Positions 1 through 8,544 are shown, counted from the stretch's first letter. The stretch: 64,000 bases of DNA from an uncultured Lachnospiraceae bacterium (GCA_910579395.1 CAJTUC010000002.1:171794-235793); one strand, 5' to 3'. Numbers and translations: made by a program. Notes: a model not told the origin generated them from the sequence alone.

Positions 1-3
1 AAC

Positions 4-39
4 GGTGCATAAGACGCCAAAATACGGCGTCTAAGCACC
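4..39 (+). repeat. Hairpin module in the proS leader
   Basis: Nested inverted repeat: GGTGC at 4-8 pairs with GCACC at 35-39, and AGACGCC pairs with GGCGTCT around an AAAATA loop. The layout (GCC-aaaata-GGC) is the same as hairpins attached to the modular repeats at 15.5 and 48.3 kb, so this is probably the 3' end of one such element whose start lies outside the window. No T-box signature was seen between here and proS. Confidence 0.55.
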
Positions 40-157
40 GGCGGCGACATAGCGCCCTGCTTGCGATTTGTTTATTTTGCACAACTGCTGTCTTGAAATA
101 ATGCGTTTCGCAATTACCTAAAGAAATTCGAAGATTGAAAGGAGTATGGTCATAAAG

Positions 158-1588
158 ATGGCAGACAAAAAATTAGTAGAAGCGATTACATCTATGGAAG
201 AAGATTTTGCGCAGTGGTACACGGATGTAGTGAAGAAAGCAGAGTTGATCGATTACACGAGCGTAAAGGGATGTATGGTGCTGCGGCCGGCGGGCTACGC
301 GATCTGGGAATTGATTCAACAGCAGTTGGATGCGATGTTCAAGGCAACGGGCGTGCAGAATGTATATTTGCCGATGTTCATTCCGGAAAGCCTGTTAAAT
401 AAAGAGAAAGACCATGTAGAAGGATTTGCGCCGGAAGTGGCATGGGTAACGCACGGCGGGCAGCAGCCTTTGCAGGAAAGACTCTGTGTCAGACCCACTT
501 CGGAAACGCTTTTCTGTGACTATTATAAAAATACGATTCATTCTTACCGCGATCTGCCGCAGCTGTGCAACCAGTGGTGTTCGGTAGTGCGCTGGGAGAA
601 GGAGACAAGACCTTTCCTGCGCAGCCGTGAGTTCCTGTGGCAGGAAGGACACACGGCACATGCGACGGCGGAAGAAGCGGAAGAGAGAACGATTCAGATG
701 TTGAACGTCTATGCGGATTTCTGTGAGCAGGTGTTGGCAATTCCCGTCGTAAAGGGCCGTAAGACCGATAAGGAAAAATTTGCGGGCGCGGTAGCGACTT
801 ATGCAATCGAAGCATTGATGCACGACGGCAAAGCATTGCAGTCGGGAACGAGTCATAATTTCGGAGACGGTTTTGCGAAGGCTTTCGGCGTTCAGTTTAC
901 GGATAAGGATAATACGTTGAAACATGTGCACCAGACATCATGGGGCATGACAACAAGGCTGATCGGTGCGGTCATCATGGTGCACGGTGATAATTCCGGG
1001 CTTGTTCTGCCGCCGAAAGTGGCGCCTACTCAGATCATGATCATACCGATTCAGCAGAAAAAAGAAGGCGTGCTGGAGAAGGCATTTGAATTAAAAGAGA
1101 AATTAGGGAGCTTCCGTGTTAAAGTGGATGATGCGGATAAGAGCCCGGGCTGGAAATTCTCAGAGCAGGAAATGCGCGGGATTCCGATTCGTGTGGAAAT
1201 CGGGCCGAAAGATATCGAAGCAGGAAAATGCGTTATCTGCCGCCGCGATACGGGAGAAAAAACAGAAGTATCGCTTGAAGAACTGGAAGCAAAGGCAGGA
1301 GAGATCCTGAATAAGATGCAGGTGGAAATGCTGGAGCGGGCCAGAGCACATAGAGAAGAGCACACTTACATTGCAAAAGATATGGAAGAATTCAGAAAGC
1401 TTTTTGATGAAAAATCCGGTTTTGTGAAAGCAATGTGGTGTGGTGATCAGGGATGTGAGGAGAAGATCAAAGAAGAGCTTGCGGTGACGAGCCGCTGTAT
1501 TCCTTTTGAACAGGAGCAGATAGCGGATGTCTGCGTATGCTGCGGGAAACCTGCGAAGAAGATGGTCTATTGGGGAAGAGCGTATTAA
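158..1588 (+). CDS. proS: Prolyl-tRNA synthetase, short archaeal/eukaryote-like type
   Basis: Class II aminoacyl-tRNA synthetase that charges tRNA-Pro. At 476 aa it is the short form without the YbaK-like editing insertion. Visible motifs are RPTSE near residue 110, the motif 2 stretch FLRSREFLWQEGH, and a cysteine-rich C-terminal zinc domain (CVICRR, CGDQGC, CVCCGK) typical of this subtype. An upstream in-frame ATG at 146 lies one base after GGAG and would add MVIK; the ATG at 158 (MADKKLVEAI) fits family N-termini better, although its spacing of 13 from GGAG is long. The same MVI-x-M arrangement recurs before several unrelated genes in this window. A strong hairpin terminator follows. Confidence 0.95.
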   Translation: MADKKLVEAITSMEEDFAQWYTDVVKKAELIDYTSVKGCMVLRPAGYAIWELIQQQLDAMFKATGVQNVYLPMFIPESLLNKEKDHVEGFAPEVAWVTHGGQQPLQERLCVRPTSETLFCDYYKNTIHSYRDLPQLCNQWCSVVRWEKETRPFLRSREFLWQEGHTAHATAEEAEERTIQMLNVYADFCEQVLAIPVVKGRKTDKEKFAGAVATYAIEALMHDGKALQSGTSHNFGDGFAKAFGVQFTDKDNTLKHVHQTSWGMTTRLIGAVIMVHGDNSGLVLPPKVAPTQIMIIPIQQKKEGVLEKAFELKEKLGSFRVKVDDADKSPGWKFSEQEMRGIPIRVEIGPKDIEAGKCVICRRDTGEKTEVSLEELEAKAGEILNKMQVEMLERARAHREEHTYIAKDMEEFRKLFDEKSGFVKAMWCGDQGCEEKIKEELAVTSRCIPFEQEQIADVCVCCGKPAKKMVYWGRAY

Positions 1589-1606
1589 GTGTGAGAAAAA
1601 CTTTTT

Positions 1607-1635
1607 GGGGCTGTGAAAAAATTTTTTACAGCCCC
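1607..1635 (+). terminator. Intrinsic terminator after proS
   Basis: Near-perfect palindrome GGGGCTGT-G-A6 / T6-ACAGCCCC placed 19 bases after the proS stop. The stem itself holds the T-run. Confidence 0.75.
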
Positions 1636-1680
1636 ATTGCATTATAGCGTCCGGTTTATCTTTGGAAATTGTGTACTATA

Positions 1681-2172
1681 TTATTTTTGCGTATCGGTTT
1701 TGTAGCCAACAACCACATCTTTTATTTTGTCAGCAGCCTCTTTTGCGATTTTTTTATCATTTTTGCCAAGAGAAGCTTGTCCAAAAAAAATTTCAATCAC
1801 AGTTTTTACAATTTCATGAGGGGGAAGGTTTTCAAAAGTTTTACAACCTTCTTCAAATTCTTCAATAACGGTTGCTGTTAATAAGCTGCCATTATATTGA
1901 AGTGGTTTTAATAACTCAGTAGGACAAATTCGTATTAATGCACGCGTTATGCTTGAGATTGCACGGGTAGCAATAATTGATGTATTTGATTTTAGACGAA
2001 GTTGAACAGTATATTCATCTATTTGTGTAATATAAGAAAAATTGCGGCCGTGGCGGATTGAATTTGTTGTACCGTTTGCATCTTGGCAGGCATTTTTTAT
2101 GGCTGTTGTTATTTCTTCATTTAAGATTGCTTTTTTGTTTGCTGCTGAAACATTTAGTAAATAGTTATACAT
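1681..2172 (-). CDS. Unrecognised 163-aa protein
   Basis: I do not recognise the family. The protein is predicted soluble, with no signal peptide or membrane segment. The middle (around residues 50-80) reads as alternating beta-type sequence and the C-terminal 40 residues are lysine-rich and helical (KNDKKIAKEAADKIKDVV). Base composition is clearly more AT-rich than proS, matching the following genes to about 4.4 kb. It is transcribed towards proS and ends close to the proS terminator. Divergent from the gene at 2.4 kb across about 250 AT-rich bases. Probably a recently acquired accessory gene. Confidence 0.6.
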   Translation of the reverse strand: MYNYLLNVSAANKKAILNEEITTAIKNACQDANGTTNSIRHGRNFSYITQIDEYTVQLRLKSNTSIIATRAISSITRALIRICPTELLKPLQYNGSLLTATVIEEFEEGCKTFENLPPHEIVKTVIEIFFGQASLGKNDKKIAKEAADKIKDVVVGYKTDTQK

Positions 2173-2285
2173 ATATTTACATTTTATCCTTTATTTCCTT
2201 TATTGTATACAAGGATAACATAGATGGAAATAAAAATCAAACAAAATCTTAAGTTAAAATCTTAAAAATTTTTTATTGTTTTTAG

Positions 2286-2314
2286 TTGACATTTGTTAGG
2301 CAATGACATATCAT
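2286..2314 (+). promoter_or_regulatory. Sigma-A type promoter
   Basis: TTGACA at 2286-2291, 17-base spacer, TATCAT at 2309-2314, about 100 bases before the start of the next gene. Consensus match 11 of 12. Confidence 0.7.
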
Positions 2315-2421
2315 TATGTTAAAAGCAGAAAAAAAACATACCGCTTTTGTAGTTCTGGTAAAAAAGAGACACTCATGAAAAGGAAAGATGTTCGAAAATG
2401 GAATATGGGAGGAGAATGATT

Positions 2422-3039
2422 ATGAAACAGAATTTAAGAGAGGTTAATGGGAATGTTAACAGTTTTTTCACAAAAAATCCAGATGCATATTATTTTAATG
2501 CTAATGGAGAAATCAGGTGTCAGTCAGTACACGGAAAGAGTCGTAATCGGTTTGAAAAAGCAAGACTGGAATCGGAGAAGTCTGTTGTATCAATAGAAGA
2601 AATTATAAACCATGTTAATGATTTCTTTTCAATAATAGGCATTACAAAGGTTGAAAATCCTAAAATGAGTCCGGATGATATTGATTATGAAGAAATAAAG
2701 GATATGTATTGTTTGGAGGATGAAAAAGAATTAATATGGATGAAATTCACCGATGATGGTTATTTGGCAGTAGTTGCACAGAGCAATGATATTAATTTCG
2801 ATATTCCAGATTGTGAAGAGGATTATGATAAAAAAAGAGAAGGTGGAAAGTGGCTGCACACGACTTCAGGCATTTTGATACATAAATTGCATAAGCGATG
2901 GGATACTTCATTTGTACTGGTATTCCCGCTGCATAGAGAGAGATGCACATATGACCGGCATGATATAGAGACTGCCGTTGGCAATTTTCTTATAGCTAAT
3001 GGCATTCCGATTTTAGATTATTACAGTCATAATTTTTGA
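2422..3039 (+). CDS. Unrecognised 205-aa soluble protein
   Basis: No family recognised. The protein is hydrophilic, without membrane segments, and contains acidic stretches (DIPDCEEDYDKKREGG). GGGAGGAG at 2407-2414 places the ATG at 2422 at an ideal distance of 7; earlier in-frame ATGs at 2398 and 2416 are possible. AT-rich composition and position in a run of small unknown genes suggest an accessory or immunity-type locus, but nothing in the sequence proves that. The next frame starts 16 bases downstream. Confidence 0.65.
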   Translation: MKQNLREVNGNVNSFFTKNPDAYYFNANGEIRCQSVHGKSRNRFEKARLESEKSVVSIEEIINHVNDFFSIIGITKVENPKMSPDDIDYEEIKDMYCLEDEKELIWMKFTDDGYLAVVAQSNDINFDIPDCEEDYDKKREGGKWLHTTSGILIHKLHKRWDTSFVLVFPLHRERCTYDRHDIETAVGNFLIANGIPILDYYSHNF

Positions 3040-3054
3040 TTGGCGGAATGCTTC

Positions 3055-3540
3055 ATGAAAAGTGAAATTATTCGTAAAATTAATGAAATTATACCCCGAA
3101 AAACAAATGAGTTTGGCTTTGAAATCATGAAGCCGGAGCATTCAGGTAATGTCGTATCCATGCTTCGGGAGAACTGGCATCTCTTTTTAGAGCTGCACAG
3201 TCCTATCGTATCGTCCTTACCATTACAAATGGGCATATATATTGAAGACGAAGCGATACGAATGCTCCTTTTTCCATCTCTTGCAATGATTGACAGCAGG
3301 AATACGAATCAGTTTATACAACTGTCCAATACAGCGAATCGTTATTTATATAGAGGCAGTGCTTTGGGCAGATTCTGGGTGGATGCGGATTCACAGGCGG
3401 GAAATTAGCCTGTATCTGTCTTGAGAGCGGCGAGCGCTTTTATTCTCACTTTACCTGTTTTCGGACGATGAAAGATATCTTCATATTATGATGGGATTGA
3501 AGGGTTCACTGGAGCTGATCTTAATACAAGTGGGAGGAAA
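3055..3540 (+). pseudogene. Frameshifted small protein gene (remnant)
   Basis: An open frame runs from ATG 3055 to a stop at 3408 (117 aa; ends GRFWVDADSQAGN). Immediately after the stop the +1 frame continues as protein-like sequence (GGKLACICLESGERFYSH, then FTCFRTMKDIFIL), and after another stop near 3490 a third frame continues (MMGLKGSLELILIQVGG) towards the next ATG. Two frameshifts in an originally longer gene are the simplest reading. The open part begins MKSEIIRKINEIIPRK and contains no recognisable domain. An alternative is that the 117-aa protein is real and the rest is intergenic. Confidence 0.5.
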
Positions 3541-3543
3541 AAA

Positions 3544-4182
3544 ATGTCAATATTAAAACGAACCTATCAGGCAATTTGTAAAGAGCTTTCAATAAATGAC
3601 AAAGTGGGCGGTAATGCGGATAAGTATTGTACAGTTATAGGAAAACGGGGAAAGCTGACAGTCTGGGAATCAGAAAATCTCCACCCCGGTGAACAATATA
3701 TAAGTTTTCAGTCGGAGGACGGAAAATACGATCTGCAAACATCATGTGGCAGGATTGAGATTAAAAATGATATACTGACCATCAGCACACCGGAAAACAA
3801 AAATGTATATTCTTTCTTGCTGCAAAAACCTAACCAAATCATTGATTTTAAAATGAGACTGCCACGCCGTTTTCTGCATGTCTGCTCAGGATGCGGGAAA
3901 CGGGAAGTACTCACAAGCAGAGAAGCGTTTGACCAGGGATGGGATTATCCCGGTCCTGATGGGATTTATAAGGATATGCCAAATTATGGTTTTGGAGTGC
4001 TTGTTCCAAGAACGTGCGGACAGTGTACGATTAATAAATCCTTGTATTGGAAGCTGACAGTGGACAAAGACGCTCCAAATTGTATGAGTCAAGAAGAAAT
4101 AGCGGAAGCTTTGGAGCGCATTCAGAATGAACCGATGTCATTGATCGTAGACGGGGATGAAATAAATGAGCCGCAGTTATAA
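3544..4182 (+). CDS. Unrecognised 212-aa protein with CxxC pairs
   Basis: Start ATG 3544 follows GTGGGAGG at good distance. The N-terminal 100 residues look like a beta-rich domain. From about residue 117 there is a possible zinc-binding part, CSGCGKR and, 40 residues later, CGQCTINKS, so two CxxC pairs. No family recognised. It follows the frameshifted remnant and precedes another broken frame, so this gene may belong to a degrading cassette. AT-rich composition is like its neighbours. Confidence 0.6.
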   Translation: MSILKRTYQAICKELSINDKVGGNADKYCTVIGKRGKLTVWESENLHPGEQYISFQSEDGKYDLQTSCGRIEIKNDILTISTPENKNVYSFLLQKPNQIIDFKMRLPRRFLHVCSGCGKREVLTSREAFDQGWDYPGPDGIYKDMPNYGFGVLVPRTCGQCTINKSLYWKLTVDKDAPNCMSQEEIAEALERIQNEPMSLIVDGDEINEPQL

Positions 4183-4358
4183 AAGAAATTGACGATTTAT
4201 GGGAGTGGGGGACGGATGATTATAATTTTACAGAGAAATACCCTGCACAGACAGGAAAATTTTATATGAATATTGTCGCAGGACATATAGGTACGGGAGA
4301 AATTTCGGAAGATACTCATTTTTATGATATCTATTATAATGGGGGAAGCCATTATTAA
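4170..4358 (+). pseudogene. C-terminal fragment without a start codon
   Basis: In the frame offset from the preceding gene, 62 sense codons stay open from just after a TGA at 4167-4169 to TAA at 4356-4358 and encode a convincing protein-like C-terminus (DDLWEWGTDDYNFTEKY, later HFYDIYYNGGSHY). The first ATG lies in the middle. It overlaps the end of the preceding gene, so a frameshift or deletion has probably separated it from its N-terminal part. No family recognised. Confidence 0.45.
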
Positions 4359-4384
4359 TTTCAAAGAAAATCTGGTATTATGAT

Positions 4385-4410
4385 AAACGCAGGCATTACA
4401 GCCTGCGTTT
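4385..4410. terminator. Bidirectional terminator
   Basis: Perfect stem AAACGCAGGC / GCCTGCGTTT with a short loop, flanked by A/T runs on both sides. It lies between the + strand fragment ending at 4358 and the - strand DUF975 gene. Confidence 0.8.
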
Positions 4411-4425
4411 AAAAATATATCATAC

Positions 4426-5136
4426 TCAACTGACAACCGCATATAATTCTGCCGGACTGACGAGTCCGTTGTTGATCGCCTTTTCCCGTAGGGCGATATA
4501 AAGCCCCGCATTGGTGTGATGCTGATATGGCGCCACATAGACGACTTCCAAGATCATACAGGTGAAAAGGCTGATGAAATGCCAGCCGATAAAAGACAGA
4601 TCCAATACGAAAGCGTTCCATTTTTCACCGTCCATCATGGAAGCGCTGAGACTGAGAGCGCGCTGATAGTCCATCTCCGGATTTTCCGCGAGTAAATAGG
4701 GTACCATGCGGTACTGATAGGTTTTATAGATGCCGGGTATGATGAAAAGCAAAGACCATAGGCCGATGAACAGTTTCATAAGAAACATGGTCTTGCATAC
4801 GTTGCCGTAACGCCCTTTCTTGAAACCGAATCCGACAAGGTCAACACCGGAAGGTTTTACCCTGGATGACAGGAAAAAGTGTGCGGCGCCGACAGTCAGC
4901 AGATTAGCCACGAAAATCTGAATTAGAATGGTAATGAAAGAGGCCAGACTCATCGAAAACCAGATTGCGAAAAGCTGGGCAAGCGTAAATCTGCTAAAGT
5001 TTGCATTGTTGATTTTGATAGAAAAATCTCCAATACTGTTGATGGCAATAAGCACCAGGCCGGCCAGGATGGAATTGCCGAAGCAGTTTCCGAGTGCTAT
5101 TCTGGCGTCATTTTTTAATGCTTCTCTGGACCACAT
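4426..5136 (-). CDS. DUF975 family integral membrane protein
   Basis: A 236-aa polytopic membrane protein. The N-terminus MWSREALKNDARIALGN is the typical DUF975 opening (short amphipathic helix before the first membrane segment). About five hydrophobic segments follow, with the conserved block FLMKLFIGLWSLLFIIPGI and the loop YRMVPYLLAENPEM, which family members share. The molecular function of DUF975 is not established. The RBS AAGGGGAG lies just upstream. It is monocistronic, divergent from the small anchored-protein gene at 5289. Confidence 0.85.
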   Translation of the reverse strand: MWSREALKNDARIALGNCFGNSILAGLVLIAINSIGDFSIKINNANFSRFTLAQLFAIWFSMSLASFITILIQIFVANLLTVGAAHFFLSSRVKPSGVDLVGFGFKKGRYGNVCKTMFLMKLFIGLWSLLFIIPGIYKTYQYRMVPYLLAENPEMDYQRALSLSASMMDGEKWNAFVLDLSFIGWHFISLFTCMILEVVYVAPYQHHTNAGLYIALREKAINNGLVSPAELYAVVS

Positions 5137-5288
5137 AAAATCTCCCCTTTGATGAATAAAAGTTTTCTATTTTAAAATTATTTTCAGTATAGCATAAAGG
5201 GTCTTTCCATACAACATTTGTTGATGTAAAATAAATAAAGCTTAATCTATAGAAAAATATAAAGCTGTGTGATTGAGGAGGTCTGTTT

Positions 5289-5741
5289 ATGGCGAGGAGG
5301 CGCAGGAAAAAGAAAAAAGGCATGGGAACGATTGTCTTTTTGAGTCTGGTCATCGCATTATGTCTGGTGGTCATTTTTGCCCTTGGAAAAGGAAATATCA
5401 TGGATACGGTAAAGGACAAGGTGACGGAAAAAGTGACCGAGCAGGTGGCACAGCAGGTCATTGAAAGGGCGCTTGAGAACGCGGGAGACCCGCAGGCGGC
5501 CGAAAAGGCGAAAGAAATCGTGGCGAATATGGAGGAAGAGGATAAGGAGCAGGCGCAGGAGATTATCAGCAAGTATGCAGACAGTCAGACGATTGCCGAC
5601 TGCATGGAGATTGTGGGAGACGGTATTAATGCTGATTCCATTGAAGAAGTGCAGCAATACCTGGAGCAGAGCGTATCAGAAGAGGATATGAGCAAACTGC
5701 AGGAGTTGTATGAGAAATATGGTGAGCAGCTGCAGCAGTAA
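5289..5741 (+). CDS. Small single-pass membrane-anchored helical protein
   Basis: A 150-aa protein with a very basic N-terminus (MARRRRKKKKG), one membrane segment at about residues 12-32, then an extracytoplasmic, almost purely helical, Glu/Gln-rich domain. A TVKDKVTEKVTEQVAQQV coiled-coil-like repeat follows the membrane. By the positive-inside rule the C-terminal domain faces outside. The RBS GAGGAGG is strong. No named family recognised. Convergent with the histidine kinase gene that ends at 5780. Confidence 0.75.
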   Translation: MARRRRKKKKGMGTIVFLSLVIALCLVVIFALGKGNIMDTVKDKVTEKVTEQVAQQVIERALENAGDPQAAEKAKEIVANMEEEDKEQAQEIISKYADSQTIADCMEIVGDGINADSIEEVQQYLEQSVSEEDMSKLQELYEKYGEQLQQ

Positions 5742-5779
5742 ATCTTGGCAGGAAAAGGCAGAATGCGCAGCGCGATGAT

Positions 5780-7081
5780 TTATAATACGACCGTAAAAAT
5801 ACTCCCGCCGCCTTCGGCGTCCGTTACCTGAATGCTGCCGTTATGTGCCTTTATAATTTCATGAGCGATAGAAAGCCCCAGCCCGAAGTGATCTTTTGTG
5901 CTTCGGGATTTTTCTACCCTGTAAAAACGGTCGAAAATCTTTTTTTTGTCCTCATCGGAAATACCAATGCCGTTATCTTTGATGGATAGATAGAAATGCT
6001 CTTTTTTGTAGGCGATGGACAGTTCTATTTTGCCATGTTCCGGGGTATAACTGATCGCGTTGTGCAGCAAAATAGAGACGACCTGGCTGATGCGCTCAGG
6101 GTCTGCAGAACATGTTGGGAGCGCTTTTTCGGGTAGGCTTATGGAAAGGGAAATGGACTTATCTCTTGCCAACGGGTCAAAGGCTTCGTAGGAGTTCATC
6201 AGAAGCGTATCGAGTTCGATCGCTTTGGGCTGTACGGAGAAACGCTGGTTGTCGGAGCCGGATAATGTGAGCATATCGTTTACAAGAGCGGACATACGAA
6301 GTCCCTCCTGACTGATCGTCTTTAAAAAGCCTTCCTGTTTTTCTAAAGGGGCAGTTTTACAGCATTCTGCAGCCGATAAAATAACTGCAAGAGGCGTGCG
6401 GAGCTCATGGGAAGCGGATGCTACGAATTGTGTCTGTTTTTGTTGATTTTCTATGATAGGCCGTAAAAGCAGGCCGGTAAAAATCCAAGAAAACACGGTC
6501 AGCAAAAAAGCAGCGGCCAGGTCTATTAAGATAAAACGAAAGCGCTGTTCCAGAATCTGTTCTTCCAGCGATTGTAAGGAAGAAAGGATAATGATTTCCA
6601 GCGAAGAGGCGTATTTTCCAAGATTGATGACGCTTCCGAAATATTTGGCGTCGGTGGATGCGGAAACAAATTCAAATTCGGAATGATAAGAGATATAGGA
6701 AGAATCTGAACTTGTCTTTTCAAAAGAAGATACGTTGTCTGTATTTAGGTAGGCATTTTTGCATTCTTCCAGAAGAAGGTTTCGAGTAGATTTTTCATCT
6801 GCGTTATTCAACTGGTTATAGAGAAAAGGAACGCCGCTGTCCAGAACATAAAAAAGGTAATTTCCCTGTGCTTCCATTTTGGAGAGCCATTCCATGGAAA
6901 TGACGGATTGCTGTTCCAGATTAGTCGTGATGGTATTGATATCGTTTTGAAAAGACTGAAACTGATTTCTATATAGCCCGTTTTCGGAAACATACAGATA
7001 ACAAAGGGACATAACGATCATAATGACGGCCGTAATACCCGCACACAGCAGGGTGAGCCGTATGTGTACTTTTTTGAACAT
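5780..7081 (-). CDS. Sensor histidine kinase (EnvZ/PhoR type)
   Basis: A 433-aa two-component sensor. Two membrane segments (about residues 8-30 and 182-207) enclose an extracytoplasmic sensor of roughly 150 residues. The H-box ASASHELRTPLAVI puts the phospho-accepting His at about residue 225. N, G1, F and G2 boxes follow (LLHNAISYTPEHG, IKDNGIGISDEDKKKIFDRFYR, GLGLSIAHEI). The linker between the second membrane segment and the H-box is short, so a full HAMP domain is doubtful. It lies 3 bases downstream of the response regulator gene in one operon. The stimulus is unknown; the putative target genes point to the envelope. Confidence 0.93.
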   Translation of the reverse strand: MFKKVHIRLTLLCAGITAVIMIVMSLCYLYVSENGLYRNQFQSFQNDINTITTNLEQQSVISMEWLSKMEAQGNYLFYVLDSGVPFLYNQLNNADEKSTRNLLLEECKNAYLNTDNVSSFEKTSSDSSYISYHSEFEFVSASTDAKYFGSVINLGKYASSLEIIILSSLQSLEEQILEQRFRFILIDLAAAFLLTVFSWIFTGLLLRPIIENQQKQTQFVASASHELRTPLAVILSAAECCKTAPLEKQEGFLKTISQEGLRMSALVNDMLTLSGSDNQRFSVQPKAIELDTLLMNSYEAFDPLARDKSISLSISLPEKALPTCSADPERISQVVSILLHNAISYTPEHGKIELSIAYKKEHFYLSIKDNGIGISDEDKKKIFDRFYRVEKSRSTKDHFGLGLSIAHEIIKAHNGSIQVTDAEGGGSIFTVVL

Positions 7082-7084
7082 GAA

Positions 7085-7759
7085 TTATTTCTCCTGAAGG
7101 CTGTATCCGATGCCGCGTATCGTTTTAATCTGTAAGCTGCTTCCGGTTATCTGCAGACGTCTCCGTAAAAAGTGAATGTAGTTATCGAGGTTTCCATCTT
7201 CCACATCGCTGTCCGGTCCCCACACTTTTAAAAGGAGCGTCTGGCGTTGTAAAGTCTGTCCTTTGGAGCGCAGAAAAGTTTCCATCAGGGCGGCTTCCCT
7301 TTTAGAAAGGGTGCAGCTTCCGGACGGGCCTGCCAGTGTGCTTTCCGACGCCTGCCAGCTTACATCCGATACGGTCAGGATGTCGGAATCGGTCAGAGCA
7401 CGGGGCCTTCTGGCGACACAGCGGATTCTGGCAAGAAGTTCCTCAAATGCAAACGGCTTGACCAGATAATCGTCGGCGCCCAGGTCCAGACCGGTCACTT
7501 TGTCGGATAAAGTACCCAATGCCGTAATCAGGATGATGGGTGTCACGATTCCTTTTTTCCGTAAAGATGTCAGTATGTCTGTACCTTCGATATGAGGAAG
7601 CATTCTGTCTAACAGGATGATATCATAAATATTTTGTTCCCCGTAGAAGAGGGCTTCTTCTCCGTCCAGACAGGAATCTACAATAAAGCCCTCCGTTTCT
7701 AACTGGTAAGTCAGTGTATCGTTCAATTGTTTGTCATCTTCTGCAAGTAGTATTCGCAT
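7085..7759 (-). CDS. OmpR/PhoB family response regulator
   Basis: A 224-aa regulator. Receiver domain: acidic pair EDD at 7-9, phospho-acceptor Asp at about residue 51 (ILLDRMLP) and the KPF motif. A winged-helix DNA-binding domain follows (SKREAALMETFLRS, ending IKTIRGIGYSLQEK). ATG 7759 is chosen because it begins the receiver (MRILLAEDD) behind AAAAGGAT; the longer frame adds 16 residues not typical of the family. Partner kinase directly downstream. A direct-repeat promoter element at 7859-7892 on this strand is shared with three other genes, which suggests autoregulation. Confidence 0.95.
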   Translation of the reverse strand: MRILLAEDDKQLNDTLTYQLETEGFIVDSCLDGEEALFYGEQNIYDIILLDRMLPHIEGTDILTSLRKKGIVTPIILITALGTLSDKVTGLDLGADDYLVKPFAFEELLARIRCVARRPRALTDSDILTVSDVSWQASESTLAGPSGSCTLSKREAALMETFLRSKGQTLQRQTLLLKVWGPDSDVEDGNLDNYIHFLRRRLQITGSSLQIKTIRGIGYSLQEK

Positions 7760-7782
7760 GATCTTGTATCCTTTTTTATGGT

Positions 7783-7844
7783 TAGATGCAGCCTCCACTG
7801 GAGACACTTCTATTAGATGTGGCTTCCATTGAAGACACTTCTAT
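7783..7844. repeat. Two tandem 31-bp repeats in the regulator leader
   Basis: 7783-7813 and 7814-7844 match at about 26 of 31 bases (TAGATG..GC.TCCA.TG.AGACACTTCTAT). Each copy contains a small inverted repeat (CTCC..GGAG, CTTC..GAAG). They lie between the predicted promoter (7859-7892) and the start codon of the response regulator (7759), so they would be in its 5' untranslated leader. Confidence 0.7.
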
Positions 7845-7858
7845 TATTATATCATTTT

Positions 7859-7892
7859 ATTTTAGCATGGGAATCTTTAATTATTCTCTAAA
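7859..7892 (-). promoter_or_regulatory. Direct-repeat promoter, predicted autoregulation site
   Basis: Read on the - strand: TTTAGAG (7892-7886), AATA, ATTAAAG (7881-7875), ATTCC, CATG, C, TAAAAT (7864-7859). Unit spacing is 11 and the distance from second unit to -10 is 17, exactly as at 8662, 9313 and 30047. This is the layout of class II activated OmpR/PhoB-type promoters, with the repeats over the -35 region. Confidence 0.7.
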
Positions 7893-7990
7893 AAAGATTA
7901 TCGGTTCATTTCATAGTTCATTCTTGTTTTACTTTATTATGCGGCGTCACAAGTAATATGTTATGCAAGGGAATTGCCCTGCTTTAGGGT

Positions 7991-8034
7991 AAAAAATAGC
8001 GGCAAATCTCTGATAGGTTTACCGCTGTTCGATA
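7991..8034 (-). terminator. Terminator of the GyrI-like gene
   Basis: On the - strand AGCGGTAAACC..GATTTGCCGCT forms an imperfect stem followed by ATTTTTT. It is placed about 55 bases after the stop of the gene ending at 8083. Confidence 0.7.
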
Positions 8035-8082
8035 TTTTTTAGTGACTGTTATTTAGTTATGTATTTAAAAACCGGAATTTAT

Positions 8083-8544
8083 TTATAACTTTCTAATTGG
8101 AAAAAACATATAATTTTTTCCTGTCTGTGGACAAGTAAAATCGTGGACTGCGCCCACTAATGGAATAGCATTGTCTTCCAGATATTTTATTGCCTTTGAA
8201 AAGGCGGAATCGTCTTTGCATTCTGTATAAATATATTCATAGCCGGGAATGATCCATTTTGTCCAACCGTTGGGGGCTTCTGCGTCATCTCTGCATTCTA
8301 CTCCAGCAAGATAAAGCCCTTTGCTGAAATCTTCCCACGGATTGAATGAATGCGAGAAATCAGACATAACTCCCCATATGCCGCCTATATTTCCATTCTC
8401 ATCTTTCTTAGCCAAATGCTCAATTTCTCCAAAATGAGAATTTGCATCGACCCATAATCTTTGAATAAAACCCTCTCCGTCTAAAGTTGAACCTTCTTTT
8501 CCTATCACAACAAAAGATTTCTTTACACACTTTTCAACTTTCAT
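8083..8544 (-). CDS. GyrI-like / AraC effector-binding domain protein
   Basis: A 153-aa stand-alone small-molecule-binding domain of the GyrI-like (SHS2) superfamily, without an attached DNA-binding domain. Typical features are the opening MKVEKCVKKSFVVIGKEG, a middle WGVMSD..SF block, GLYLAGVEC, and the C-terminal YEYIYTEC and FFPI strands. ATG 8544 follows GGAGGG at ideal distance. An upstream in-frame extension of 28 codons is not family-like. Proteins of this type bind amphipathic drugs or inhibit targets; the ligand here is unknown. Monocistronic, behind its own terminator. Confidence 0.8.
   Translation of the reverse strand: MKVEKCVKKSFVVIGKEGSTLDGEGFIQRLWVDANSHFGEIEHLAKKDENGNIGGIWGVMSDFSHSFNPWEDFSKGLYLAGVECRDDAEAPNGWTKWIIPGYEYIYTECKDDSAFSKAIKYLEDNAIPLVGAVHDFTCPQTGKNYMFFPIRKL

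Noticed and set aside
1..157. Possible T-box riboswitch before proS
   Set aside because: No AGGGTGG-type T-box sequence, specifier loop or downstream terminator/antiterminator pair was seen; only a hairpin module of the repeat type.
395..931. Long - strand frame opposite proS (178 aa)
   Set aside because: Shadow of proS; composition and content (basic, Cys/His-rich) are not protein-like, and proS is certain on the other strand.
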